DNA of 64,000 nt from Cercophora sp. LCS_1 (taxonomy: Eukaryota; Ascomycota; Sordariomycetes; Sordariales; Lasiosphaeriaceae), in the NCBI GenBank assembly GCA_036250225.1, contig JAPZLL010000015.1, forward strand, positions 310,001 through 374,000, written 5' to 3'. A program made the position numbers and the translations under genes. Below the pieces are notes generated by a model. The model was not told the DNA's origin, ran no database searches, and saw only the letters and a list, made by a program, of their open reading frames with translations. Numbering within the stretch: position 1 is the stretch's first letter; the number at the start of each line of letters is the position of its first letter. Positions 11,311 through 22,147 of the stretch are shown in pieces.

Positions 11311-12604
11311 ATGACATCATTTCTTAACCTCCCTGCCGAGTTGCGGCAACAGATTTTGGCGCTTGCAATCTCAACGCCAAAACAAGCCCCATCGTCGCCC
11401 GTGGAGTCTCAGGATCGCGTTCGGCTACGCGATGACTGGGACATCTGGGTTCTCGCCAATCCGCCCAAACCCGCCGTATTGCCGTTTATGTTGACATGCA
11501 AGACTCTTCAGGACGATGTCTTGACCAGACACTTTCAGGACTCGGTGCCCTACGAGCTTGACGTTATGTTCCTTCCTGGCTTCGATCTCTGGCTAACCTG
11601 GACGTGCTGTCCCACTCGTAGGCAGTTCAACCTGGCCACTCTACGCGCCGTCTTTCGAATATTCCAGGCACAAGGCCAGATGCCGGGCGATGAGTTGACG
11701 GGAGAAAGTGTTTTCACCCGTCGCTTCGCCGCAATCTCGTGCTCCTTCAACAGCGGATTACAGTTTCCCAATCCTCCACCTGTGGCACGGAACTTTTATC
11801 GACTTTTGGTTTCGCTCCTCTCGCTGGGCCCAGCAGGCCTTGTAAGCAGGGCGGAGCACTGGACACACCGCGGGACCCTTTTGTGGTCAACCCCCCCTCT
11901 GCACTGTTCATCGCCTGGCCCTTGTGACGGAAACCCAACCACGTGTTTTCACCCTCTGGGAGCATCGGAGACATCAGATACGGCAATTGACTCAACAAAT
12001 GGACGTACGCAGCAATCGCGATGTTCCGTACGGTAGCATGGGCGACAGCACCATGTTTCCTGGCCCACCTGCAGACTCAGGATACCAATGGTCAGGGCTA
12101 GGTTCGACAAACTTCAACACTCAAGGGGCCCCCTACGACGATGCAAATACGCTTGGCTTGTGGCTTGCCAATGCCCTGTGGGCCCTTCTCAAATTTGATC
12201 GGCTGTCGCGGGGCTTCGGACTTATTGTTTATGAAGGCATTGTCAAATCTATCGAGTTCACCGTGGACGGGGAGCCCCGCGCGCGATACGACATGGGCGC
12301 GCTTCTTGCAAGATTACCCCACACGCCGATGAGGGCTGAAGACATGGAGGCCCTTTTGAAGTGGAGGGATTGGTTTGACAGCTGGAGTGCCTTTAGGGAG
12401 GACATCGGGGAACCCCCTGTACTACCTCCCCGCCCCACGCTATGGTTTCCGCGCTTCCTACCTCGCACGCGTGGGGGACCGTTCGATGACACTTGAGGGG
12501 GGTGCCGATCTGGCCCTAAGGAGTATTTCACAAGTGACCAGTTGGAGGACCTCGAGGATGTTGTGGAAGAGCTACTTCGCCTGAAAATGAAACTGGGTTT
12601 GTGA
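11311..12604 (+). pseudogene. F-box-like family gene with an unresolved frame change and an in-frame stop
   Basis: The start is the ATG at 11311 with an F-box-like N-terminus, FLNLPAELRQQILALAI. The frame continues through LPFMLTCKTLQDDV, LWLTWTCCPTRR and FRIF to about 11900. The product then resumes in another frame (WLANALWALLKFDRL near 12160, GLIVYEGIVKSIEF near 12220, LWFPRFLPRTRGGPF near 12441), so an intron or frameshift lies between about 11840 and 12100; I could not place it. TGA at 12494-12496 interrupts the second frame, yet after it the same frame keeps a natural-looking tail (YFTSDQLEDLEDVVEELL) to a stop at 12602-12604. Family knowledge: such proteins may be SCF ubiquitin-ligase adaptors. 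Inference: a premature stop, unless there is an intron I missed. Confidence 0.5.
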
Positions 12605-12933
12605 GGGTAGCAACTCGTGGCGTCAAATAGGAAATACGTTTTCTTTTACAGTGCAACGTTTGTGAGAGTTTTGGTTTGGTAGCATCGTCATCTGGACTCG
12701 GGAAGGCCCGTGTGAGGACCTGAGGACCGTGGTGTCGTGTGACTGTGTTTTGTCAATATCGGCTTGGTGCTAAGCCTACCCCGGATCTTGACATCGCGTG
12801 GGCAGCGCTTCCAAAGGTCAATTGCATTCTTGGGCTAGTGGGGGTGAGTGAAGGAAAACCTAGTATTTTTGAAGATGTTCACTCTTTGACCTGGCGGACT
12901 CCGAGACATCGCCTGAATCCTAGATAAGACCTC
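12605..12933. other. convergent intergenic spacer
   Basis: Between the F-box-like gene and the oxidoreductase gene, 3' ends facing. Nothing coding was seen. Confidence 0.5.
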
Positions 12934-14129
12934 CTAGGCGCTCCATCCCGCAGCGAAACCCTCAAGCTGCTTGTGTCTCTTCAACGCATGATCAAACGTG
13001 GGATATGCCACCTTCCCACCAGCCTGGGCAGCCGCAAATCGCTCGTAAACCACGCCGATATTCCGGCTCATAGGCGGGAGCTCCTGGATGTCATCTTCCC
13101 ACTTGAAGTCAACCGACTCGACCTTGTCCGTCTCAAAGTCATGGATCTGAATAAGATACGGCCCAGGGCCGATTTGGAGGTTGGCCGCGTCCTGGGACAC
13201 CAACCTGACCTCGCCCTTTTCGCCATGAATACTCCACACCAAAGCCGGCTCCCCAGGGAACGGCTGCCCCCTCCTCAACTTGGCGTGGAAGCTCGCCCCC
13301 TTCGCGACCGTCTCCGACTCTGTTAGAGTGCCAGCAATCAAGATCAAGTCCGGCGTGGTAGATTTGACCACTTGGCCACTCCTCTTCCCATCAACCGTCA
13401 ACGGGACCAAAGACCTCTGCAGCTGGAAATGTCCAGTGCCAGCCTCCAGCTCCCCAATCACGGCCTGGATCGTGTCAAACGCTACCGCTGTCAGTCCCAT
13501 CTCGTTGCTAGTATCGGAGACAACGTACCATGCGCAAACCCAATCGTGTAAATATTCCCTCCCACCTCCCTCTCCAAGAAGTAGCTCAAACTCTTGGGAA
13601 TCGTCTCCCGATCGTTAACACCGCCAAACATCCTCACCTCGCTGCTCAACACTTTGCCAATCCTTCCCTCTTCAAGAACACCCCGCAACTTGTCCACCAA
13701 AGGCCCAACGCGGCCCTGCAAGCCAACCACCGTCTTGTCCAAAACGCCCACTTCCCTTGCCTTGTTGACCAATTCCTCTGCGTGCTTCGCATCCTGCGCA
13801 AGAGGCCACTCGCAGAACACGGCCTTGCCGGCTTCGATGGATGGGAGAATGGTGGAGTAATGCACGTCGACGCGGGTGTTGCAGACAACGAGGTCGATGT
13901 CGGGGTCAGCAGCGAGATCAGACGGCGAGCCGTACGCGCGTGTGGAGGCGGGCAGGTCGTAGGTCTTGATGGCGGCGCGGGCGGCGTCGACGGATGAGTT
14001 GAGGAGAGCAACGATCTGGTATTTGGAACGGCCGGTTGGGGAAAGGAGGTAGGGCAGGTGGGCGCGGGAGGCCCATGAGGTTTTGGCTGAGGCCGAGAGG
14101 CCGATTAGGGCGACGCGGATTGGGGCCAT
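12934..14129 (-). CDS. Gfo/Idh/MocA-family oxidoreductase, Gal80-like
   Basis: Exons 13529-14129 and 12934-13481 are joined in phase 1 over a 47-nt intron (13482-13528) that begins GTACGT, has CTGAC as branch site and ends GGTAG. The product is 382 residues. The N-terminus RVALIGLSASAKTSWASRAHLPYL matches the dinucleotide-binding fold of Gal80-like proteins (Gly-Leu-Ser in place of the standard GxGxxG). CEWPLAQD is the conserved EKP-like motif region (the Lys is replaced by Trp), and GGNIYTIGFAHAFDTIQ crosses the splice junction exactly, which supports the join. Members are NAD(P)-dependent sugar or polyol dehydrogenases or sugar-responsive regulators; which applies here cannot be told. Cytosolic or nuclear. 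Confidence 0.85.
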
Positions 14130-14139
14130 TGTGAGAGTC

Positions 14140-14282
14140 TAAGTAAGTGAACTTGAGTGAGTGAGTGAGTGAGATGAGGATGAGATGAAGTGTGAGGTGA
14201 GGGGTAAGATGTAAGTGAGTGAGATGAGACTGCGGTCGATAGTTCCTTAAGTTTGGGCCTGAGGCATACACACTTATATACC
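14140..14282 (-). promoter_or_regulatory. TATA box and CT-rich leader of the Gal80-like gene
   Basis: On the minus strand a TATA box (GGTATATAAG, 14273-14282) is followed by a long pyrimidine-rich tract of CTCACT and CTCATC repeats running to the ATG at 14129. A TATA box plus CT-rich leader is typical of well-expressed filamentous fungal genes. Confidence 0.55.
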
Positions 14283-15231
14283 TTGAGAGCATTCCACTAG
14301 TCGATATAACTGCCGTGGTGCACTTTACGAAATTGGCGTGATGCTGGTGAGAGGTCCTGAATTTGTCAGCAGCGGAATGCTGATTCGTCGATCGACCATT
14401 TGGAGGATTCAAGCTGTCACATCAATGCGGAGTTCAATGACGCTCAGGTCTCACGAACCGTGATTTCAAAGCAAAACAGATTGTTAAGCAGCGACACCAA
14501 ACTTGCCCGTTTCGACCGATACGGATCTCTCCGTAGAGTGCTCGACCGGCAGAGTAAACCGACAGCACCGGGCAATTGAGTATCTCAGGAATTATGCAGT
14601 AACAATGTCAACCTGGAACTTGAGACTGTGGGAAAACTTTCTTAGCCTTGATAGGTATATAAAATTAAGACAAGTCACACTCAGTGAGAAACTGTGTGGT
14701 CTCCAATGTATGTTGACCTGCAACCCAAAAGAGAAGTCACAGAGTGAAATAAGGACGGCAAAGTTCCCTCTTCAACCAACAGCAAAACCAAGGTGCTTAC
14801 CTCAGAAGTCAATGAGCTCTTGCTCATGAATGTTTGTGATCCGATAAGCCGGAGCCATCTCAACCGAATACGCGGAAGACGGTGAAGGATTACGTAAACA
14901 GGGGTGAGCTCGTCAGGGGTATCCGAAAGGACCGAGACACTCAAGATCACTCAGAGCTGCATTCAACGACATTTGATCGCGTCTTGTGACTCCATCAAAC
15001 AGTACATTAACCAATAACTCAGTCACCCTTATCACTACAAAAAAACCTCCGACTCCTCGCGAAAGGAAGAATCTAAAACGACGGCATCCCCACCAAAGTC
15101 CGAGTCGGACTGCACGGATCTTGTCCTGCAGCCACAAAACACCAAAGTTTCCAAGAATAAACACAACCAACCACCAAACACCACACGCCACGAGGACCTA
15201 AGCAACTGCCAATCCCATCCCAACCCCCCAC
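14283..15231. other. intergenic, no gene seen
   Basis: About 950 bases. A TATATAAAA element on the plus strand at 14655 is not followed by a convincing gene. No conserved frame was recognised. Confidence 0.45.
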
Positions 15232-15885
15232 TCAAACAGCCAAAACCTCCTCCCCGGTCCCATACTGCACATTCCAAACCGGCGCCGTGCTCAAAACCCT
15301 CGGCTCCCCGACCGGATTCGGACACTCGCTCCAATTGCTCTTTTTCAGATCCAGCGTGCACCTCTCGTCCCAGCCCTGCGTGCAAACAGGATTGTGAATG
15401 TTCCAGCTCTCGAAATGCTTCGCAACCCAGCTGTCCGGCTCGTTCTCCAGACACGGCCGCAGATAATCCATGCTGTTGGCCGCAGACAGGGGTAACCCGC
15501 CGTTGGTCGAGTGGATGAGCGGGGCGCAGTTGCTCGGATCGACATCCTGGTAGTCAGCTTCGACGGTGCTTCCCGTCGTCGGGTTGTCGCGTGCCGATTG
15601 GCCGGTGACGAGGTAATTCCAGGCGTCGTAGGAAATGTCCCAGGCGCCGAGGGAGCGGTCGATACGCAGCAGGTGCAAAGAGCGGCCGGCGTAGGTGACG
15701 CGCACGCAAATGTTGGAGCACGAGATGGGGAGCGGCCAGTAGGCGACGCGGTCCGTGTTGATCTTGCAGCCTGGGACGCCGACGGTGGACGAGTAGGACT
15801 CGTGCGGCGTGATGTCGACGGGGACGGCGCTGACCGACAGCCATAATAATGGAGCCAGAAGTATTGGAAGAAGGGGGCGTATCAT
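15232..15885 (-). CDS. small secreted cysteine-containing protein
   Basis: A 217-residue single-exon protein. The ATG at 15885 gives a classical signal peptide (MIRPLLPILLAPLLWLSVSA, cleavage near VSA-VP); the longer upstream frame would bury it. The mature part has about ten Cys (PGCKINTDRVAYWPLPISC, SNICVRVTYAGRSLHLLRID, DPSNCAPLI, RPCLEN, NPVCTQGWDERC, SECPNP), suggesting several disulphides and a compact extracellular fold. The PGCK...YWP...C region resembles a widespread family of uncharacterised Pezizomycotina secreted proteins; a double-psi-barrel-like fold is possible but unproven. Role could be cell-wall association or interaction with a host. A TATATAA element lies at about 15986-15993 in the right orientation. 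Confidence 0.75.
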   Translation of the reverse strand: MIRPLLPILLAPLLWLSVSAVPVDITPHESYSSTVGVPGCKINTDRVAYWPLPISCSNICVRVTYAGRSLHLLRIDRSLGAWDISYDAWNYLVTGQSARDNPTTGSTVEADYQDVDPSNCAPLIHSTNGGLPLSAANSMDYLRPCLENEPDSWVAKHFESWNIHNPVCTQGWDERCTLDLKKSNWSECPNPVGEPRVLSTAPVWNVQYGTGEEVLAV

Positions 15886-16245
15886 GATGACTGGCTGGAC
15901 TGGATTGGGAAGTGTGTCGGCCGGATTACGAGCATGAGATGACACAGATTTGGGATGGAAATAGCAGGTCGGTTTGCGTAAGAGGTTATATATCTGCGCC
16001 GGCCGCATACATTCGGAATTGGGGATTGGGAGCTTTGGTTTGGAAATCCTATCATGTTGGTTGTGGTGTTTTGTTTCATCTTGCTGCTGCATCGGCACCG
16101 CCTCCACCGGCTGGAACCAACGGGCATATGATACCCCAGTCTATAACGTGGCATGCTCACCGCATCCACCCGTCTTCATCCTTTTTTTTTTTTTTAATCA
16201 CTGCTTCTGTCACTGCGTCTTGTCCATTTGCAGCAGCCCATCACG
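15886..16245. other. short intergenic spacer
   Basis: Holds the promoter of the secreted-protein gene and the 3' end of the Nudix gene; a T13 tract sits at about 16183-16195. No coding sequence was seen. Confidence 0.5.
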
Positions 16246-16852
16246 TCAAATACTAGGCTCCTCCCCACCCTCCCCATTCCCAATCCCGGCCAACGCATCC
16301 AAAACCAACTCCCTAGTCCCAGCATACGCGAAATCCAGATCCCGTCCCTCACAAACCCCAGCGCGCACGTCGTCTGCGCTAGCCCATACAAAATCAACGT
16401 GCTCTTCCGGATTTAGAACAACAGGCTCCGCCTCGTTCACCTCGACTAGGAAAAAGAACTTGCGCCAGAGCCCTTCTCTCGCGTCGAACTCGACTGTTCC
16501 AGGGAGGAGCCGAGCCACGCGGGACGTGGAGAGGCCTGTTTCCTCCAAGAGTTCGCGGGTTACTGCTGAGAGAATTGTGAGGTCTGTGGGGTCGACGCCG
16601 CCGCCTGGGGTTTCCTGGAGTTGGTGAGTTCCTTAACGAGCTTTGCAGGTTGAGAGGATTTTGGGTCGGACTTACCCATTTCAGAGGGAAGCCATCCGTT
16701 GGAGAACGGCGGATGAGCAAAACGCGCGAGTTGTGGACAACAACGGCTGAGACGATGAGGGCGTAGATGGCAGGGTTGGCGGCGAGGTACGTTGATGGTG
16801 AGACGGTGAAGGGAGAGAGTGAGGAATGAATTGCCCCGCCGTTTGACGCCAT
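16246..16852 (-). CDS. Nudix hydrolase
   Basis: Exons 16676-16852 and 16246-16614 are joined in phase 0 over a 61-nt intron (GTAAGT...CTCCAG). The product is 181 residues. The join creates GFPLKWETPGGGVDPTD followed by RELLEETGL, an almost complete Nudix box. The metal-binding REx2EExG core is intact, but the upstream Glu of the canonical G-x5-E pattern is Leu. The N-terminal part (YALIVSAVVVHNSRVLLIRR) is the usual first beta-strand pair. The family cleaves nucleoside diphosphates linked to another moiety; substrate unknown, cytosolic. Length is normal for a compact Nudix enzyme. Confidence 0.85.
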
Positions 16853-17706
16853 TGTGGCTTGTTTGTCTATTTGTCTTGTTGGTGGTTTGGTGATGTTCGG
16901 ATGAATGTGCTGCAGTCAGTTCAAGTACATGAAGGCTGCCTAACCGGACGCGCGTCATGTTAGGCACCACATCAGGCCGCAACATGTGTGGTGGAGCTTT
17001 CATCGGGGTTTACGGTGTGAGGAGTTCGTAGCCGTCCATTATTCCAGGCCAAATATCTGTGCTTGCAAAAGCTTTCTGAAATACAGGGAAATACAGGTGT
17101 TCCGACCTTGACCTATAGGGGCTGCGGTCGTGTTGAAGGGACTCATGGGTGCGTCACAGAGTCTAGGGATAGGACGGATAGATGTTGAAGCAAGTCTTCA
17201 GATAGGGGTTCGCTCAGTCAATGGTCGCAATTACACAGGATGTCATGTAATCAACACACAGCCAGCTCTGTGCTGTGGCGGACACAATTGAAGAGATCAA
17301 TTGACAATGCGAATACTTGCGTGAGGGACCAAGAGACTCCTCCCGCCATAGTGGGCAAGATGATAGCTGTCTATACTAAAGCTTCCTCCGGGAACCGATG
17401 TCCTTCCCCCTCGGGTCCCGGGGACCTGAGGTGCTTCCCGTTCAGGTCCTGGGCCGGACCCCCGCTCAAGTTTTCCCTGATTGGTTCCTTTGAGGCTCGG
17501 TACCCCTCGCCTAATGATTGGCTAACTGCAGCTTGGCCCGTGCTCCCTCGCTGGTCATGACCTTGCCTGGGTCTGATCTCAGTGCCTCAGCTTGATCGCA
17601 TGCCTTTGCCCCACACACTGGTCTGAGGCACCGAGATTAGTTCGTCCCACTTTGTCACTTGCAACTCTGAACCGACGCGGCTAGCGTCTCTACAGTTAAG
17701 GTAGCC
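16853..17706. other. divergent intergenic region
   Basis: About 850 bases between divergently transcribed Nudix and HET genes. The last 300 bases before 17707 are rich in short CT and GC stretches. No gene was recognised. Confidence 0.5.
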
Positions 17707-20169
17707 ATGAGTCAGACTTATCGATGGACAACTGCGACGGATGTCCGTCTTTGCGCCGAATGCCACGGAATACCGCCTGCGTTGTTCAAGCCTGGTTCCA
17801 CGGTCACGCACCGAATCCACCGAGGTCCACGCGGTGAGGAGAGTCTCGGGCAGAATGCGGCTGATGGCTGTCGCCTCTGCATCGCAGTTTTGGACGCCAT
17901 CCGATCTAGTCCAAGCCCAGATGGTGCCGGGCTCAACGGAGATGGCATTCTGTTGGCGTCCCACTGGTCGGGTGGGTCGCTAATCCACACGACCAAACCC
18001 TCGCACTACGACGCAACGGCAGCAAGGATGAACCTCCATCGCGTCGAGCTGCAGGTGCTCACGGGCCACGGTGACCCCGCCAGCGCGCCCCTCCTCGTCA
18101 TCACCTGGGCCACTGCGAAGCGGCGCGCTTTGCGGTTCAATCTGCAGGAGACGAAACCCGGAAGCGACGCGTCAGAGTACAGGACCACATGGCAAGAGTA
18201 TCCCTTAGATTTCGCAGTCCCAGGCTGGGACTGGCGACGCGGGAACGAGGGGCCCCCGTCACAGCCCGTGGCCCCGCAAGCAGACTCGCCGCAGACCATT
18301 GCATTGATGAACCAGTGGCTGGACAAGTGCCAGCAGGACCACGGCTCGGTTTGCAAGTTTGTCGGCGAGCGCGTCATCACAACCAACTTCTCGTCCCCGG
18401 CACGTCTCATCTACTGCGGCCAGGGTCCTCTTTGTCTTGTTGATGCGGCCGACCTCCCGCACGACGAAGAAGGGCTAGGCCCCTCGTATACAACCCTCAG
18501 CTACCGCTGGGGCGATCCGGCATCTCTGCACACAACTACCAAGGCGAACCTGGAGGCGTCTCTTCATGCCCTGAGCTTTGACGACCTTCCCCTCACCTTT
18601 CAACATGCCATTCAAATAACCCGGGCCATCAAGGTCAGCTACATCTGGATCGATGCCTTGTGCATCGTTCAAGATGACGACGCCGATAAGGCCCGAGAAA
18701 TTTTCCGCATGGATTTGATCTACGCGACCGCTATCTGCATGATCTCGGCCTCGTCCTCAGAGGATACTCATGCGGGCATATTCCAAACCCGTCCTTCTCT
18801 GCCAGATGCACACCTGCGCTCCTTTACCTTGAGCACAGACGATAAGGAAAGAGGCGCTGTGTCGGTGACCATTCAGCCGTACCTGGCAGACTGGGGTAAC
18901 GCAATAACCAACGGTCCGCTCTACCAAAGGGGTTGGTGCTTCCAGGAGCGCTTGCTGTCAAAAAGGGTCATCTACTTCACAGAGACCCGGGTTATGTGGG
19001 AATGTCGCTGGGCGGTAGCATCGGAAGACTATCCTAGCTTGCTTGACGTGGGCCAAGCGACCTCCCTCTTTTCTCCCAACCTGCCGCCACGCGTTGGCAT
19101 GGATCGAGTACGGGACAGGGTCCTACCCCCGGGGGACCCTAGGAGAACCAGGCCGTGGATCGCAGACTGGTGCCAAGTGGTCCAGGCCTACTCGGGTCGG
19201 AGCCTCACGTACCCAAGCGACCGCCTCCCTGCACTCGCCGGGCTGGCAGCCCATTTTGGGAAGAAGCTCCATAACCCCTGGGATCCAGATATGTCGACCT
19301 ATCTTGCCGGTATGTGGAAGGAAAGCCTGGCCATGCAGCTATCCTGGTTCCCGGATTACACGTCACGCCGCCCTTCACGACCTGGGGATCCTTGGCCATC
19401 ACCCCTGAGAACGGCTTCAACGCTTCAGGACGTTGGTCCGGCCGACTACCTCGAAGACTGGCTGCCATCCTGGTCGTGGATCTCCCTCTCCGGACCCCTC
19501 CACTACCGCTACTCATCAGGCACAATCGATCCTCCATCCATCAACGGCGCCGTCTTCGACGTGCAAGATGGATCCCTAGGACTTCCCATGAGTTACCATC
19601 CCATGGAAGTGACGGCGCTCACAATCATCTTTCCCGGGCCGAGGGACAACTACGAGTATGGCTCCGTCAAGGGAGGATACATCTGTCTGACGGGCCACCT
19701 CGCCGTGGTCTCTATATCCGAGGGGAATCTCCTCAGGCCGGATGATCTCTTAATACTGCCCACAACAGGAACGAGACCAAAGTTATACTCGATGTACCGT
19801 CCACCGGTCTCTTCGCTCTTCAGGGGTCTGCTGCCGGGGGACCGAAGACGGCCGGCGTGCGCGGAAGGCATCGTCTATTTTGATACCGACCCTCCTCGTC
19901 TGCCGGAGAACACGAAGATTCATTGCCTCCGGCTGGGGACGGGGCCGAGTGCCTTTTCGAGCACGCACGGTGCGGTTGACTATGGGTTGGCTCTGATGGA
20001 GGTGGCCAATTCTTTTCAGTTGGACAGAAGAGGCGGCGTGGTGAGGATGGACGGATCGAGTGAGAGTGCGCGATTCCCGAGGATGCGGCGGGTGGGGTTG
20101 TTTGAGGTGGATATTTGGAATAAGGAGTGGCCTGCAAAGGCAATCACGACCTCTGTTATTGTTGTTTGA
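17707..20169 (+). CDS. HET-domain protein (heterokaryon incompatibility type), intact
   Basis: An 820-residue single-exon frame starting at the ATG 17707. The HET domain is complete: YTTLSYRWGD (about residue 261), YIWIDALCIVQDD (about residue 314), CMISASSSEDTHAGIF and GWCFQERLLS (about residue 408). A Cys-containing N-terminus (LCAECHGIP, GCRLCIAV) precedes it and a long C-terminal region follows with SWSWISL near residue 590, common in this family. HET proteins act in allorecognition and can trigger regulated cell death; many paralogues have unknown partners. This is the best-preserved of four HET loci in the window. Cytosolic; no membrane segment seen. Confidence 0.93.
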   Translation: MSQTYRWTTATDVRLCAECHGIPPALFKPGSTVTHRIHRGPRGEESLGQNAADGCRLCIAVLDAIRSSPSPDGAGLNGDGILLASHWSGGSLIHTTKPSHYDATAARMNLHRVELQVLTGHGDPASAPLLVITWATAKRRALRFNLQETKPGSDASEYRTTWQEYPLDFAVPGWDWRRGNEGPPSQPVAPQADSPQTIALMNQWLDKCQQDHGSVCKFVGERVITTNFSSPARLIYCGQGPLCLVDAADLPHDEEGLGPSYTTLSYRWGDPASLHTTTKANLEASLHALSFDDLPLTFQHAIQITRAIKVSYIWIDALCIVQDDDADKAREIFRMDLIYATAICMISASSSEDTHAGIFQTRPSLPDAHLRSFTLSTDDKERGAVSVTIQPYLADWGNAITNGPLYQRGWCFQERLLSKRVIYFTETRVMWECRWAVASEDYPSLLDVGQATSLFSPNLPPRVGMDRVRDRVLPPGDPRRTRPWIADWCQVVQAYSGRSLTYPSDRLPALAGLAAHFGKKLHNPWDPDMSTYLAGMWKESLAMQLSWFPDYTSRRPSRPGDPWPSPLRTASTLQDVGPADYLEDWLPSWSWISLSGPLHYRYSSGTIDPPSINGAVFDVQDGSLGLPMSYHPMEVTALTIIFPGPRDNYEYGSVKGGYICLTGHLAVVSISEGNLLRPDDLLILPTTGTRPKLYSMYRPPVSSLFRGLLPGDRRRPACAEGIVYFDTDPPRLPENTKIHCLRLGTGPSAFSSTHGAVDYGLALMEVANSFQLDRRGGVVRMDGSSESARFPRMRRVGLFEVDIWNKEWPAKAITTSVIVV

Positions 20170-21005
20170 TGGTCAAGCGTCTGATGAAGGTTCCTGGCCG
20201 TCTGCAGGGACGCTGCCATGTCATCGGCTATCCATGGAACCAGGGCGCGTCGCCTGCATGGAGCCGCAGCAGGTGAGTTTCGTCCTTGTCCAATTTTTTT
20301 TTTTTCTTTTTTTTTTCATATCTGCACAGTTCCAGTGCGCGGAGATGATCAAGGTCGATGCTATTGGCCGCCTCTCTCTGGCTGAGGATGCAAATAGTTC
20401 CTCTGAGGGTCGCAGCTCCGCGCTCATCCAGACTATGACTTTAGGGTATTTGAGATCCACCACGTCGAATAGTTCCGGAGGATGACGAAGCGAACCGCCC
20501 AAGATGCACAAAGGAGAGTGGCTCTCTGGTAAGGGAAAGGGCTTGGTTTTCCTGTTTCTGGGACCCTCGGGAACGGGCGAAACACTCACTGCGGGTTAGT
20601 GTGCGCCGCAAGAACGTAACGGATCGAAAGTTCTGGTAGTTGTGTTAGAATGCGTCGCCGAGAGATCAGACGACAGCCTGGACGGGAACTCATTAGTTTC
20701 CAGCAAGTTATTTTTCCTCCCCGCGCCACACAAACACACACGTAATTAGATTGCAATTATCTTCTAGATGACGCGAGTGCTACTCAGTCCTTCCTAAACT
20801 GCTAGAACACCGATCGGGTGTCATAATATTGACAAGGCCACTTTGACAAAACCTTTCGCTCCCGAATTCACGTTACCATCAGCTTCCCCTTCCTCGGCCA
20901 AAAGGAGAGGGAAACTCGACGGCCGGAGCATCAAGAACACCTTTCATGTTTTGGGGCTCTGTGTGAACCAGAAACTCTATAGGTACCGTATCTAGGTAGG
21001 CTAAT
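20170..21005. other. convergent intergenic region
   Basis: About 835 bases between the HET gene and the DUF1996 gene (3' ends facing). T-rich tracts lie at 20296-20318 and a TATCTAGGTAGG motif near 20990. No gene was recognised. Confidence 0.5.
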
Positions 21006-22147
21006 CTACATCTTTCCCGCCATCTCAAGATCCCTCTTCCTCAGCTGTCTCGCAAGGCGGTGCATGATGGGCGCGCCACCCGGCAGCTCATCCAACCACC
21101 CCTCAACCTGCTCCGTAACAGTCTGCTGCTTCGTGCACGCAACAGCCTCATCAGCGCTCTGCGTCTTGAGTTGCGAGCAGCGATCGCCGGTGCATCGAGC
21201 ATCAAGTGCCTTTTGCAGACTATCGCCCTTCCAGCCAAACAGATAATCACCATGCTGGCCATACCCGAGCGGGTCGCCCATCGAGTACACCAGCGGCTGC
21301 GGACCGGAGGTGGGCCACAGGTCCTTAAACTTGGGCGTATCCCACATGACTTCGTACATGACCTGGGGCACACGCACGGGGTGGCTCGAGGGACAGGGAC
21401 CCGTCGACTCAAAGGTGCCGCTGCTGGGATAGGCAACGTGGCTCTTGTGGTCGGGGCTGTCGAGGTTCTTACCGTCCCAGCATGTCGGGAAGGTGACGGT
21501 GCTGCGGATGCCACCGCCGCAGTACTTGTTGGGGAGGGAGGTCGTATCATCGCCTGTGCAAGGGGCGCCGCCAAAGGGGTTCTGGTCATAGTTGGGCACG
21601 CAGCGGTGGCAGATCTGGCGTTGCATGCCGGTGGCCCTTTCTTGCATCGGGTCGCCGGCAAGCATGCGGAAGCCCTGAACGTTGGAATCAGCATGTGGTA
21701 CTATCTGGACGAGGAAAGACAGCTTACAGGCTTAAAGGCAGTGACCTTGGTCTTGCCGTCGTAGGGCGGGATGTAGTAAACAGTCACACCCTCCTTTCCG
21801 CGAAGGCCGAGGTTGACGTATTGCGGCACACGCTTGAAGCTGCCGTTGGTGTGGCGGAAGTAGAGGTTGGCAGTCCAATAGTTGGAGAAATCCTCGCTAA
21901 AGGTGCACGATGTGCAGGACGACAGGGTCGGGGGATCGAACTCGACGGGCGTCATGCTGGCGTTGAACGAGTTGCCGCCGACAATCTGGTGGAGATGGGG
22001 TGTCTGGAGGGAACCCGGGTTGACGAGGGGATCCAGACGCTCAAGAACGAGCTGGTTGCACTGGAAACGCATCATGGCTGCCTGTGCGAACTGGGCGGCC
22101 GCATCTTGCGCAAAGAGCGCGGCGCCGGCGAGGATTGTGCCCTTCAT
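21006..22147 (-). CDS. DUF1996-domain secreted protein
   Basis: Exons 21728-22147 and 21006-21674 are joined in phase 0 over a 53-nt intron (GTAAGC...GTTCAG). The product is 362 residues. A signal peptide-like start (MKGTILAGAALFAQDAAAQ) leads into the DUF1996 signature: MMRFQCNQLVLERLDPLVNP, then VGGNSFNASM, SEDFSNYWTANLYF, the join AFKPGFRMLAGDP (a family hallmark, which confirms the splice), CPNYDQ-like and CWDGKNLDSPDHKSHVAYP. DUF1996 proteins are secreted or wall-associated in ascomycetes, sometimes with WSC domains; no WSC repeat is seen here. Function is not established. Confidence 0.9.

Noticed and set aside
15511..15846. 111-codon plus-strand frame with acidic and Val-rich sequence
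   Set aside because: Shadow of the secreted Cys protein encoded on the minus strand.
21060..21764. 234-codon plus-strand frame
   Set aside because: Antisense of DUF1996 exons; the minus strand carries the recognisable domain and splice junction.
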